A stretch of 64,000 bases of DNA from Pseudomonas alkylphenolica (GCF_016009175.1 NZ_JADUCM010000014.1:62001-126000); one strand, 5' to 3'. Shown: positions 17,139 through 26,263, counted from the stretch's first letter. Numbers and translations are program-made. The notes: a model not told the origin generated them from the letters alone.

Positions 17139-18755
17139 ATGGACACCAACACCCTGGCCGCAGAGCCTGCCGTTGACACTGGCGTGCAGCGCCCCGCCCT
17201 CACCCACAAGCCTGGCAAGTTCGCCTCCACCGTGTTTTTCGCCATCCTCGCGCTGGGCTTGCTGTTCTGCGCCTACAGCCTGCTGCAGGATGTCGATGAC
17301 GCCAACACCGTGGTAACGACCTGGACGCCGTTCTTATTGCTGGGCCTGGCCCTGGTGATTGCCCTCGGCTTCGAGTTCGTCAACGGCTTTCACGACACCG
17401 CCAACGCCGTCGCCACGGTGATCTACACCAACTCCCTGCCGGCACACTTTGCCGTGGTCTGGTCGGGGTGCTTCAACTTTCTCGGCGTGCTGCTCTCCAG
17501 CGGCGCGGTGGCCTTCGGCATCATCGCCTTGCTGCCGGTGGAGCTGATCCTGCAGGTGGGCTCCACCGCAGGGTTCGCCATGGTCTTCGCCCTGCTGATC
17601 GCGGCCATCATCTGGAACCTCGGGACCTGGTGGCTGGGCCTGCCGGCCTCCTCCTCGCATACCTTGATTGGCTCGATCATCGGTGTGGGCGTCGCCAATG
17701 CCCTGATGCACGGTCGCGATGGCACCAGCGGCGTTGATTGGGCCCAGGCGACCAAGGTCGGCTATTCGTTGCTGCTGTCGCCATTGGTCGGTTTCGTGTG
17801 CGCCGGCTTGCTGCTGTTGGCGTTGCGCCTGCTGGTGAAAAACCGCGCGCTGTACAAAGCACCCAAAGGCGATACGCCACCACCGTGGTGGATTCGCATG
17901 ATGCTGATCATCACCTGCACCGGTGTGTCGTTTGCCCATGGCTCCAACGATGGGCAAAAAGGCATGGGCCTGATCATGCTGATCCTGATCGGTACCCTGC
18001 CGATGGCCTATGCGCTCAACCGCACCATGCCCGAAGGCCAGGCCACGCAGTTCGCCGCCGTTGCCGAGGTTACCCAGCAGGCACTGCTGCGCGGCGCGAA
18101 CCAGCCGGCACCGGCCGATCCTCGGGCGATTCTGTCGGAATACGTGCGCAGCAAGCAGCCCAGCGCCGAGCTGGTGCCTGCACTTGCCGCCCTCACCGGC
18201 CAGATCGGTGCCCAGGTCAAAGGCTACGGTTCACTGGCGCGCGTACCGGCAGAGGCCATGGCCAACGTGCGCAACGACATGTACCTGACCTCCGAAGCCA
18301 TTCGCCTGATGGACAAGGACAAGGTGGTCAACTTCGATGCCGACACCTCGAGCAAACTGCAGGCGTTCAAGAAGCAGATCGACGATGCCACGCACTTCAT
18401 TCCCTTGTGGGTCAAGGTTGCCGTGGCCATCGCATTGGGGCTGGGTACCATGGTCGGCTGGAAGCGCATCGTGGTCACCGTAGGGGAAAAAATCGGCAAA
18501 ACCCACCTGACCTATGCCCAGGGGGCCTCGGCGGAAACCGTCGCCATGCTGACCATCGGCGCCGCCGACCTGTATGGCCTGCCCGTCTCCACAACCCAGG
18601 TACTCTCCTCGGGCGTGGCCGGCACCATGGCGGCGAACGGCTCAGGCCTGCAGTGGCGCACGGTGTGTAACCTGCTGATGGCCTGGGTGTTGACCCTCCC
18701 CGCCGCGATCCTCTTGTCCGGCAGCCTGTACTGGTTGCTGACCAAGCTGTTCTAG
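17139..18755 (+). CDS. Low-affinity inorganic phosphate transporter (Pit family)
   Basis: 538 residues with about ten membrane helices. The two Pit inverted-repeat signatures are FEFVNGFHDTANAVATVIYT near residue 80 and VSFAHGSNDGQKGMGLIML near residue 270. A large soluble loop (~300-420) separates the two halves, as in other Pseudomonas Pit-like proteins. It takes up metal-phosphate with protons at the inner membrane. I chose the ATG at 17139 (MDTNTLAAEP), which has a GGAA-type ribosome-binding site; an earlier in-frame start at 17106 would add residues unlike the family. It follows ppk2 by 65 bp and is probably in the same Pho-controlled transcript. Confidence 0.92.
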   Translation: MDTNTLAAEPAVDTGVQRPALTHKPGKFASTVFFAILALGLLFCAYSLLQDVDDANTVVTTWTPFLLLGLALVIALGFEFVNGFHDTANAVATVIYTNSLPAHFAVVWSGCFNFLGVLLSSGAVAFGIIALLPVELILQVGSTAGFAMVFALLIAAIIWNLGTWWLGLPASSSHTLIGSIIGVGVANALMHGRDGTSGVDWAQATKVGYSLLLSPLVGFVCAGLLLLALRLLVKNRALYKAPKGDTPPPWWIRMMLIITCTGVSFAHGSNDGQKGMGLIMLILIGTLPMAYALNRTMPEGQATQFAAVAEVTQQALLRGANQPAPADPRAILSEYVRSKQPSAELVPALAALTGQIGAQVKGYGSLARVPAEAMANVRNDMYLTSEAIRLMDKDKVVNFDADTSSKLQAFKKQIDDATHFIPLWVKVAVAIALGLGTMVGWKRIVVTVGEKIGKTHLTYAQGASAETVAMLTIGAADLYGLPVSTTQVLSSGVAGTMAANGSGLQWRTVCNLLMAWVLTLPAAILLSGSLYWLLTKLF

Positions 18756-18947
18756 GGCGTGTTCAAGCGTCTGTAGCGTTGCAGAGCAGCGGCTGAAGGA
18801 TGGAAAAAAAGCCTGACAGACCAGTGACATGCCAAATTTCACTGATTCGATGAGTGGTTGCGGTCGAAAACCGGAGAGGCGGCATAATGGTGCCATTGCT
18901 GGTTCCCCATCAGCCTCCTCACTCAGCCGTTGCGAGCCCCTTTTTCA

Positions 18948-19142
18948 ATGAATACCGAAAGACGTTACTCAATCATCTTGGAACACAGTGCCGAGGTGCT
19001 GCTTAACAATGCATCCATGGCGCAGGTAGAGGCCTTTTGGGATGCCAACGACTCTCGTTACTTCGGCTTGCGCATGGAAGACGAACTCAGCGCGCATGCA
19101 CGCGTCATGGTGACGGATGTCGTGCCGGATGATGAGGACTGA
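18948..19142 (+). CDS. Small hypothetical protein
   Basis: 64 residues, MNTERRYSIILEHSAEVLLN onward, ending in an acidic tail (VVPDDED). It has no signal peptide, membrane segment or known motif. The reading frame and codon choice look real, but no ribosome-binding site is evident before the ATG. Function not recognised. It stands alone between pit and the TonB receptor, with a strong hairpin after it. Confidence 0.55.
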   Translation: MNTERRYSIILEHSAEVLLNNASMAQVEAFWDANDSRYFGLRMEDELSAHARVMVTDVVPDDED

Positions 19143-19175
19143 TACCCGTTCAGGGTTGATACCCCGCCAGCGGTT

Positions 19176-19195
19176 GCGGGGAATGGCTTCCCCGC
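19176..19195. terminator. Bidirectional hairpin between the small gene and the TonB receptor
   Basis: GCGGGGAA-TGGC-TTCCCCGC is a perfect 8-bp GC-rich stem, 33 bp past the plus-strand stop and 11 bp past the minus-strand stop. It could end both transcripts. The T-run is absent, so it is a weak call. Confidence 0.5.
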
Positions 19196-19205
19196 ATCCA
19201 GCGCT

Positions 19206-21266
19206 TTACATGTCGTAACGCAACACCAGCCCGACTGTACGCGGCGCACCGACATCAATGACGTCGCCGCCGCGATTGTTAGTGATGTATTCCTTGTCGA
19301 AGGCATTCTTCACGAAACCGGACACCGCGACGTTCTTGGTGACCTTGTATTCCGTGTTGAAGTTGACCAGCCAGTAATTGTCGCTTTTGCGCTCATCGGT
19401 AACCTGCCCGTCCGCGTCGAACTCGTATTCCGACGGGGTGGTGCCTTGGTAGGTGACATCGCTGTTGACGGTCAGACGGTCATTCCAGCGGTAGGTAGCG
19501 CCCACCGACATCTTGTACTTGGGCGCATAGAGGAACGACTCGCCGCTCATGTCCCTGCCGTCGCCGGTAACGAAGTCCTTGTACTTGCCATCGGTGACGG
19601 CAGCACCGGCGTTCAGCGTCAGCTGTTCACCGAGGTCTTTTTCGACGACCACTTCCAGGCCCTTGATGTCGCTGCTACCAGCGTTGAACACGTGGACGAA
19701 CTCGGTGTTGGGGTCGAGCACGCTGACCTGCTGGTCCTTCCAGTCGGTGTAGTACAGGTTGGCACGGGTACGCAGCGTGTTGTCGAAGAACGACCCGCGG
19801 TACGACAGCTCGTAGTTGGTGGTGTATTCCGGATCGTACGACTCGTGACCGCCGCCAGCCCGGACGTTGACGCCACCGCCGCGATAACCTTTCTGCACCA
19901 TGAACCCCAGGTACTGGCCTGCAGCCAGCTCGTAGTCGATTCCGAGCTTTGGCAACACCGCGTCAAACGACTTGCTGACGTCACCAGGGCTGGAGAAATC
20001 GTCCTGGTCGATATCGGTATCGTTTGTTTCGTGGTCGTAGCGCAGCCCGGTAATCAGTGTCCAGCGTGGCGCGAAGGTCCAGTTGATTTCGCCAAACACC
20101 GCCTGGTTTTCAATGGTCGTATCGCCCTTGGCGGTGCCGAACAGCTCGTCATCGAACAACAACCGGTCGTGGAAGTTGTTGGTGTTGTGGCCATAGTAGG
20201 CACCGACGAAGCTCTTGACCGTGTCCGAGGCGTAGTTCAGGCGCAACTCCTGGCTGAACAGGTCGCCGTCCTGCTTGCGCAGGATCACCTGGTTGTCATC
20301 GGCCGTCTGGTCGAAGTCCAGGCGTGCGCTGTAGTCGGAGCTGGTGTTGGCGGTCAGGCTGGTCAGCGACCAGTTATCGTCCAGGCGGTAGTCGATCTTG
20401 GCGCTGACGGTGTCCTGCTTGAGGTTGTCGAACGCCTTGGTGTTGGACGAGATCTTGTAGTAACGGACCTTGTCGTTCTCACGCATCACCGAGCGGTCGC
20501 CCTGACGGTGTTCGCCGTGGGCATAGCTCAACAGCACTTCGGTGTCGTCGTTGGGCAGCACCAGCAGCTTGCCGCGGGCGTTGCTGGTGCGGCGCGGGTT
20601 GGCGTCATCGTGGGTGGCGATGTTGTCGATATAGCCGTCACCTTCCTGATAGTCGACGGCGAGGCGCCCGGCGATCTTGTCGTCGACGATCGCGCCGCCC
20701 CCGGCCACCGCCGCGCCGTACTCCCCGTAGTTGCCGACGTTGGTTTGCGCCGAGAAGGTCGGTTCGAAGGTCGGGTTCCGGGTCTGGATGACCACCGCAC
20801 CGGCCAGCGAGTTGCGGCCCTGGGTGGTGGATTGCGGGCCAAGGAACACCTCGACCTGCTCCGCATCCCACAAGGGCATCGGGCTAAGCGTCAGCGCCCG
20901 GTTGGGCTGCTGGGCACCGTCGACAAACACCGAGACCGCACCGTTGAGCGTGGCCGGGCCCTGGTCATCGAAACCGGAGACCGGTACACCGCGAATGCCC
21001 CAGTTTTCGTTGCCGGCCTGGTTGTAGACACCCGGTGTACGGGCGAACACATCGACCAGGTCATGGTCGGCCTTCTCACGCAGTTGCTGCTCGGTTACCA
21101 CCGCAACACTGGACTGGGTTTGCTCCAGGGGGCGGTTGATTTTTTCACCGGTCACAGTGATCGGGGCAATCTCGACAGTATTCGCCTGCTCAGCGGCCCA
21201 CGCCGTGTGAGTCAGGCAGATCGCCGACCCCACAGCCAATGCAACAGTATTCTTTTTGAAGTTCAC
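19206..21266 (-). CDS. TonB-dependent outer-membrane receptor (siderophore type)
   Basis: 686 residues. A signal peptide (MNFKKNTVALAVGSAICLTH..TAWA) precedes a TonB-box-like ITVTGEKINR and a plug domain (EKADHDLVDVFARTPGVYNQ; WGIRGVPVSGFDDQGPATLN). The beta-barrel ends AFDKEYITNNRGGDVIDVG..RYDM with the C-terminal aromatic/hydrophobic pattern. It imports a ligand, most likely a ferric siderophore, using TonB energy. It lies downstream of an FhuF-like reductase on the same strand, with a Fur-box-like site in the 170-bp gap. No sigma/anti-sigma signalling extension is present. The cognate siderophore is unknown; no synthesis genes are in the window, so a xenosiderophore is likely. Confidence 0.92.
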   Translation of the reverse strand: MNFKKNTVALAVGSAICLTHTAWAAEQANTVEIAPITVTGEKINRPLEQTQSSVAVVTEQQLREKADHDLVDVFARTPGVYNQAGNENWGIRGVPVSGFDDQGPATLNGAVSVFVDGAQQPNRALTLSPMPLWDAEQVEVFLGPQSTTQGRNSLAGAVVIQTRNPTFEPTFSAQTNVGNYGEYGAAVAGGGAIVDDKIAGRLAVDYQEGDGYIDNIATHDDANPRRTSNARGKLLVLPNDDTEVLLSYAHGEHRQGDRSVMRENDKVRYYKISSNTKAFDNLKQDTVSAKIDYRLDDNWSLTSLTANTSSDYSARLDFDQTADDNQVILRKQDGDLFSQELRLNYASDTVKSFVGAYYGHNTNNFHDRLLFDDELFGTAKGDTTIENQAVFGEINWTFAPRWTLITGLRYDHETNDTDIDQDDFSSPGDVSKSFDAVLPKLGIDYELAAGQYLGFMVQKGYRGGGVNVRAGGGHESYDPEYTTNYELSYRGSFFDNTLRTRANLYYTDWKDQQVSVLDPNTEFVHVFNAGSSDIKGLEVVVEKDLGEQLTLNAGAAVTDGKYKDFVTGDGRDMSGESFLYAPKYKMSVGATYRWNDRLTVNSDVTYQGTTPSEYEFDADGQVTDERKSDNYWLVNFNTEYKVTKNVAVSGFVKNAFDKEYITNNRGGDVIDVGAPRTVGLVLRYDM

Positions 21267-21372
21267 GCCCCGCTCCCCTGTGACCGAAATGTTGTGATTT
21301 TTCTTACGTCCGGAACGCTGCTTCCCTACAGCCTGCGCGAGTCTAATGCAAAGTAACGCTTAATCAAACACT

Positions 21373-21391
21373 ATTGATAAGCCGTCTCATT
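21373..21391 (-). promoter_or_regulatory. Fur-box-like site before the TonB receptor
   Basis: ATTGATAAGCCGTCTCATT matches AATGATAATNATTCTCATT at 14 of 18 positions by eye. It lies about 107 bp before the receptor ATG, in the gap after the FhuF-like gene. Confidence 0.45.
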
Positions 21392-21436
21392 TGTATTTGA
21401 TGCAGAGGGGAATCGAGGTTGTAGCCAGGCCGACAC

Positions 21437-22165
21437 TCAGCTGTCCTGATAGATGTAACGCAGGTAGCTCACCTGCTCTGCTACAGGCAGGCGATGCAGT
21501 TTCGGGCAGGTCTCACAGAGCACGGGCGGCTCATCTTTGACGGGGGTGTGCAACTGGTAGTGCAGGCAACAATGCCGGCGCAGTGCCAAACGCGGGCAGA
21601 TCTCTGGCGCTGGTGACTCGACGTCCCATTGCAGGCTACGCAGCCTCAGGCGGCCGCCATTGACCGTGACCTGCCCCAGCCACTGGTGCGCCTCGGCAAA
21701 GCCCTCCCGGGACAAATCGGGATCCATTCTGACGAAAGCGCCATCCCAAATGGCCACCAGATTGCCCCAGAGTACTTTCGGGGCCAGGCCGCCGGCGTTG
21801 GCCAGGGTGGCGAACAGCGGGGCCAGGTGCTCGTGGATCAACCGCGACCAGTAGGCGGCACGCGCTTCGGGCGCCAGGGCAGGCAGTTGGGCGGGCAGTT
21901 GCAGTGCCAGGGGTTGCCCGGCATCGTGCAGCAGCACGGCGTCGTCGCTGCGAAAATCAATGGCGCGATGCTGCGTGAGGGCACACGCAATGGCGGCAGG
22001 CAAGGCGATGCTCAGGTAATTCATCGACCACTGCGACACCACCGCGGCACGGTTCACGCCCGGGTACAGCAGGGCAAACTGCTTCAGTATCGGTTGCAGC
22101 GCCTCGGGGTCGGCAATGTGCGCCAGGGCGATTGAAGGCGACCCGTCAGGCGTACGCCGGATCAC
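21437..22165 (-). CDS. FhuF-like siderophore-iron reductase
   Basis: 242 residues from the GTG at 22165. The C-terminal end has the 2Fe-2S cysteine pattern of FhuF: adjacent Cys in RRHCCLHYQLH, then CETC in PPVLCETCPKLHRLP. FhuF proteins reduce Fe(III)-siderophores in the cytoplasm to release iron. Upstream of the GTG the frame stays open and still reads like coding sequence (EFPQWLNQAWPPIQR), but no ATG, GTG or TTG lies in that stretch before non-coding DNA. The real start may therefore be unusual, or the N-terminus damaged. A Fur-box-like site lies in the shared promoter with the divergent ABC gene. Confidence 0.82.
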   Translation of the reverse strand: MIRRTPDGSPSIALAHIADPEALQPILKQFALLYPGVNRAAVVSQWSMNYLSIALPAAIACALTQHRAIDFRSDDAVLLHDAGQPLALQLPAQLPALAPEARAAYWSRLIHEHLAPLFATLANAGGLAPKVLWGNLVAIWDGAFVRMDPDLSREGFAEAHQWLGQVTVNGGRLRLRSLQWDVESPAPEICPRLALRRHCCLHYQLHTPVKDEPPVLCETCPKLHRLPVAEQVSYLRYIYQDS

Positions 22166-22241
22166 CCGCTGTATCGGCGGCCAGGCCTGGTTGAGCCATT
22201 GTGGAAATTCGATGACGGGTCTCCCGCGACTTTCCCAAATT

Positions 22242-22260
22242 AATGCAAACGATTAGCATT
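22242..22260. promoter_or_regulatory. Fur-box-like site between fhuF-like and ABC transporter genes
   Basis: AATGCAAACGATTAGCATT has perfect AATGC/GCATT half-sites and resembles Pseudomonas Fur boxes of the AATGCAAATAATTCGCATT type. It is in the divergent promoter region, so iron could repress both genes. Confidence 0.6.
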
Positions 22261-22324
22261 GGCAGATCCTAGCCTCCCTCCTTCGCAAACTCAATGTCGT
22301 CAGCGACCGGGCGCCCCAGACCCT

Positions 22325-24028
22325 ATGCAAACACTCCGCAATTTCTGGCGTCTCGCCCGGCCTTTCTGGGTCTCCGAGCAAAAGTACCCCGCACTGCTGC
22401 TTCTATTGGCCACCGTGCTGATGACCCTGTGCCTGGTGGCGGTGAACATTCTCACCAACTTCTGGAACCTGCATTTCTATAACGCCCTGCAGACCAAGGA
22501 CTACCCGGGGTTCCTGCTGGGCGGCCTGCAGTTCATCCTCTTGCAGGTCGCCACTACCGTGTTTACCGTCGGCGCGTTTCACTTCCAGCAAAAGCTGACG
22601 CTGCGCTGGCGACGTTGGGCCACCCACAACATGCTCGGCCAATGGCTGGACAGCCAGCGCTACCAGAAACTCAAGCTAACCGAAACCGACGTCGACAACC
22701 CCGACCAGCGGATCGCCGAAGACATCGACCTGTTCATCGTCAAGTCATTGAAGCTGAGCCTCGGGCTGTTGACCTCGGTGGTGTCGCTGTTTTCCTTCCT
22801 GCATATCCTCTGGCAGGCCTCCAGCCTGGTCAGCGTGCCCTTTGCCGGCCAGTCCTGGGTCGTGCCGGGGCTACTGGTGTGGATTGCCCTCGTCTACGCA
22901 GTGTTGGGCACGGGTATCGCCTTCTGGCTGGGGCGCGCCTTGCCGGGGCTCAATTTCATGCAGCAACGGCGCGAAGCCGATTTTCGTTTTGCGCTGATGC
23001 GCTTGCGCGAGAATGCCGACTCGGTGGCCCAGTACCGTGGCGAAAGCAGGGAGAACGCCCGTTTCAATCAACGCCTGGAGGCGGCGCTGGAGAACTTCTG
23101 GGCCCTGGTGAAGAAGCAGAAGCTGATCATGGGCTACTCGACCTTCTACCTGCGCAGTGCCACCGTCATCCCGATGTTCATCATGGCACCTCAGTTCTTC
23201 GCCGGTACCCTGCCCCTCGGCCGCCTGACCCAGATCAGTTCTGCGTTCGGCGAAGTGCATGCGGCGATCGCCTACCTGGTGGAGGTGTTCCCGGAGCTGT
23301 CCGCATGGAAATCGGTGATCGACCGGCTGGTTGGCTTTCAGGAGCGCCTGGACAATGTCGAAGTCACCTCCGGGGTCACATTGGGGCAGCAGCCCGACGG
23401 CCTGTATATCAAGCACCTGGATATCTGGCTACCCAACGGCCGGCGCTTGCTCAACGACCTCAACCTGTCCCTTGAACCCGGCGACAGCCTGTTGATCAGT
23501 GCGCCGTCGGGCGTTGGCAAGTCGACACTGATCCGTGCCGTCGCCGGGCTGTGGCCTCACGCGTGTGGCGCCGCGTTTTACGACCGGGAGCGGGCACTGG
23601 TGCTCTCGCAAAAACCTTACCTGCCGCTGGGCAACCTGCGTGAAGCGCTCTGGTACCCCATGCCGGCCCGTCGCGAAGACGATGCTGCGTTGCGCCTGGC
23701 CATGCAGCAAGTGGGACTGCAACACCTGCATGAACACCTGGATCAGGAGCGGGACTGGACGCAAACCCTGAGCGTCGGTGAGCTGCAACGGTGTGCCTTC
23801 GTGCGCGCGCTGATGGTTCGCCCGGCGGTGCTGTTCCTTGACGAGAGCAGTTCAGCGCTGGATACGGCGAATGAAGCGCGTTGCTATCAGTTGCTCAAAC
23901 AAGCCCTGCCGCGGACGATTCTGATCAGCATCGGCCACAACGCAACGCTGGAGCGCTTCCATTGGCAGGTTCTGGAGCTGCACAGCGAGGTTCAGTGGGT
24001 GCATCGGAAAGTCGAGCAGCCTGTGTGA
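22325..24028 (+). CDS. ABC transporter, fused permease and ATPase (YddA/SbmA-like family)
   Basis: 567 residues from the ATG at 22325 (MQTLRNFWRLARPFWVSEQK). The N-terminal half has about six membrane helices with the SbmA/BacA/YddA-type beginning (ILTNFWNLHFYNALQTKDY). The ATPase half has Walker A APSGVGKST, signature LSVGELQR and Walker B VLFLDES. This family, related to peroxisomal ABCD proteins, moves peptides or siderophore intermediates across the inner membrane. The divergent, Fur-box-linked FhuF-like gene and TonB receptor suggest iron-siderophore handling. An in-frame TTG at 22259 is unlikely because it overlaps the Fur box. The ribosome-binding site is weak. Confidence 0.88.
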   Translation: MQTLRNFWRLARPFWVSEQKYPALLLLLATVLMTLCLVAVNILTNFWNLHFYNALQTKDYPGFLLGGLQFILLQVATTVFTVGAFHFQQKLTLRWRRWATHNMLGQWLDSQRYQKLKLTETDVDNPDQRIAEDIDLFIVKSLKLSLGLLTSVVSLFSFLHILWQASSLVSVPFAGQSWVVPGLLVWIALVYAVLGTGIAFWLGRALPGLNFMQQRREADFRFALMRLRENADSVAQYRGESRENARFNQRLEAALENFWALVKKQKLIMGYSTFYLRSATVIPMFIMAPQFFAGTLPLGRLTQISSAFGEVHAAIAYLVEVFPELSAWKSVIDRLVGFQERLDNVEVTSGVTLGQQPDGLYIKHLDIWLPNGRRLLNDLNLSLEPGDSLLISAPSGVGKSTLIRAVAGLWPHACGAAFYDRERALVLSQKPYLPLGNLREALWYPMPARREDDAALRLAMQQVGLQHLHEHLDQERDWTQTLSVGELQRCAFVRALMVRPAVLFLDESSSALDTANEARCYQLLKQALPRTILISIGHNATLERFHWQVLELHSEVQWVHRKVEQPV

Positions 24029-24163
24029 ACCCCCTCTCGAAGGAAATGTAGCCTGTAGTGCACCCACTACAAGGGTTTCGTGATTCCCCTATTCTGCCGC
24101 GGCCTTTCCTGGCGCGATGATGCTCCTCGCAAAGGCGACATCGTCACGCCGAGGAGAACGTTG

Positions 24164-24379
24164 ATGAACAGGTACTTTGATGAAATCGGCAAAAAGGTCC
24201 GGCAGGGTTGGCGCATGGCCCGCAACGCCGTTCGCGGGGTCGGCATCGCCGGGTATGGCTGGCGTGAGGCAGACGCCCGCCTGGCTGAGGCACTGGTAGA
24301 GCTTGAGCGGGAAAACCTCAGCTGGGCCATGCACGTGCATGACCGCCCCGCCGCTCAGGACCACAAGCGCAACCGGTAG
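24164..24379 (+). CDS. Small hypothetical protein
   Basis: 71 residues, MNRYFDEIGKKVRQGWRMAR onward. It has a strong ribosome-binding site (GAGGAG 7 nt before the ATG) and is strongly basic at its start, with an amphipathic helical look. No domain is recognised. It lies between the ABC gene, after a small hairpin TGTAGTG-CACC-CACTACA at 24054-24071, and the response regulator. It may be regulatory or membrane-peripheral; function unknown. Confidence 0.65.
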   Translation: MNRYFDEIGKKVRQGWRMARNAVRGVGIAGYGWREADARLAEALVELERENLSWAMHVHDRPAAQDHKRNR

Positions 24380-24486
24380 GGTTTCGCCTTGCCCCTGGTT
24401 GCCGCTGCCCTCTGTGCCCGTGAGATGAGCACTGGCTGAACGACTATCATCAATGCCATCACCCTACGACCGAGGTAGCCAGGGAC

Positions 24487-26163
24487 ATGGCAACAGTGCT
24501 CATCATCGATCCACACCCGCTCAATGCCCTGAGCATCGAGTCGACCCTGACCCTGGCCGGGCACCGGGTTGTGGGCGTGGCACACAACGGGCTGGTGGGG
24601 CTGGATCTGATTCGCAGTGCAGCGCCAGACCTGATTGTCCTGGACCTGGAGGTCCCCAGGCTCGGTGGCCTGGACCTGATCAAGCGCATCGTCGCACGCA
24701 AAGGCACCACCCGCCTGCTGGTGTTCACCGCCCTGCCCGCCGACGTCTACGAGCCCCTTTGCATTGCCGCTGGCGCCGCGGGGTTCGTTGATAAATCGGA
24801 CACGTCGACCGCGTTCAGCGATGCGGTCAGCAAAGTGCTGCGCGGCAAGACCTATTTTCAAGCCACGGCCTTACGCACCAGCGCGTCGGCCGACACGGCG
24901 CAGCAGCTGACAGCCCGGGAAATCACCGTGCTGCATTACCTGGCAGAGGGCTACCGGGTAAAACAGATCGCCGGGGAGCTGGCGCTCAGCGATCGCACTG
25001 TCAGTACCTACAAGTCCAGACTGCTGGAGAAAACCGGAACACATTCGCTGGTCGACCTGCTCCAGGTTGCCGCCAACCGGGGGTTGCTGGAGAAGAAGCT
25101 TGGCGCAGCGGACGCCACCGATGCCTCGCCGTCGGCAACCGAGCTGGACTTCAACGCCCTGCTCGACAAAATTCCCTTTCCCGTTTGCCTCAGGGCAACA
25201 GACGGCCGGATATTGGCCGCCAATCAGGCGTTTCTCGACTACCTCGGTTTAACCCTGGAGTCGGTGATCAATGCACGGCAATGCGACATCGGGGTAATCG
25301 ACTCCGAACATCTGGAGTACGCGCGCAAGACGTTCAATGCAGCGGTGGAAAACCGCATTCCCTACATGATGGTGGTGGTCGTCAGCCTGCGTGGAGAGCG
25401 CCGGGTCCTCAAGCATGGTGGCTGTCCGGTATTTGGCCCGGATGGCGAACTTGTCGGCATGCTCTGCTCCTCCATTGATATCGGCGAAGAAGATAGCCAG
25501 ATTCAGGTGCTTCGCGATCAGATGACCTATCGCTCGTCCATCTACAGCCGCCGTGGTGCGTACCTGATTCAGCACGGGCAGGAAGTCACGGGTTATATCA
25601 ACAAAGCCAGAAGCATCGTTGCCAGTCATGCAGACAGTGACGACAAGCACGCCTTGCTCGGACTGCTGGAACACATCGGCGAAAGCGTGCGGATGATCGG
25701 CGAGATGGTCGACCTGGAGCAAGGCAATGTTCGCTACACCCCGTTCAATCAAGAACTGAACGCGCTCACCGAGAAAACCCTCAACGCCCTGACTGACTAT
25801 GAAATGCCCCCCAGGGAATTCTTCAAGGCCTCCCCGGCCCCCTGGGGCTGGATCGACGCCACCCCTTATGCCAGCCTGCTCAAGGCGTTGATGCTGCATC
25901 TAAAGCATCAAGGCGCAGACCAGGTTTCGATTCACGCCAGCGCAATTGAGCTCGACGCCGGGCACCTCGACTGGACGTTGCAGGTAAGTGCCTCGATTGC
26001 TGCGAGCGTGCCCCGCAGCAATCCGGTGATTTATCTCGCCCTGGTAACGACGATCAGCGGTCTGCTGCAAGGTGACGTCGACATTACCACTGATGACGAT
26101 CAACGCTTCGAGGCGCGGTTAACGTTGAAAGTCCCCATCGCCACCTCCCATCACCCCCATTAG
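24487..26163 (+). CDS. Unusual response regulator: receiver, LuxR HTH, PAS, degenerate kinase-like tail
   Basis: 558 residues. The receiver domain (1-115) has acidic D8, phospho-acceptor D53 (LIVLDLEVPR), T81 and K103. A LuxR/NarL-type helix-turn-helix (~135-195) contains LTAREITVLHYLAEGYRVKQ and LSDRTVSTYKSRLLEKTG. A PAS domain (~220-345) has DKIPFPVCLRATDGRILAAN. The last ~210 residues resemble a histidine-kinase dimerisation and ATPase region, but no clear H-box, N-box or G-box is visible, so kinase activity is doubtful. The gene sits 100 bp upstream of the adhesin gene and may regulate it. Domain order is odd: NarL-type regulators normally end with the HTH. Confidence 0.82.
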   Translation: MATVLIIDPHPLNALSIESTLTLAGHRVVGVAHNGLVGLDLIRSAAPDLIVLDLEVPRLGGLDLIKRIVARKGTTRLLVFTALPADVYEPLCIAAGAAGFVDKSDTSTAFSDAVSKVLRGKTYFQATALRTSASADTAQQLTAREITVLHYLAEGYRVKQIAGELALSDRTVSTYKSRLLEKTGTHSLVDLLQVAANRGLLEKKLGAADATDASPSATELDFNALLDKIPFPVCLRATDGRILAANQAFLDYLGLTLESVINARQCDIGVIDSEHLEYARKTFNAAVENRIPYMMVVVVSLRGERRVLKHGGCPVFGPDGELVGMLCSSIDIGEEDSQIQVLRDQMTYRSSIYSRRGAYLIQHGQEVTGYINKARSIVASHADSDDKHALLGLLEHIGESVRMIGEMVDLEQGNVRYTPFNQELNALTEKTLNALTDYEMPPREFFKASPAPWGWIDATPYASLLKALMLHLKHQGADQVSIHASAIELDAGHLDWTLQVSASIAASVPRSNPVIYLALVTTISGLLQGDVDITTDDDQRFEARLTLKVPIATSHHPH

Positions 26164-26230
26164 CATCAGGGACGCACTACACGTCATTGCGTGAACCCAC
26201 GCTTACCCGGTTTACGGTGCGGATCAATCA

Positions 26231-26259
26231 TTTCTCCTAGTTGATACCTCTAGGAGAAA
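26231..26259 (+). promoter_or_regulatory. Hairpin sequestering the adhesin ribosome-binding site
   Basis: TTTCTCCTAG pairs perfectly with CTAGGAGAAA over 10 bp around a 9-nt loop. The second arm contains the Shine-Dalgarno AGGAG (26252-26256) of the adhesin ATG at 26264. In RNA this would hide the ribosome-binding site, as in RNA thermometers or other translational switches. As DNA it could also be an operator. Confidence 0.6.
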
Positions 26260-26263
26260 CACC

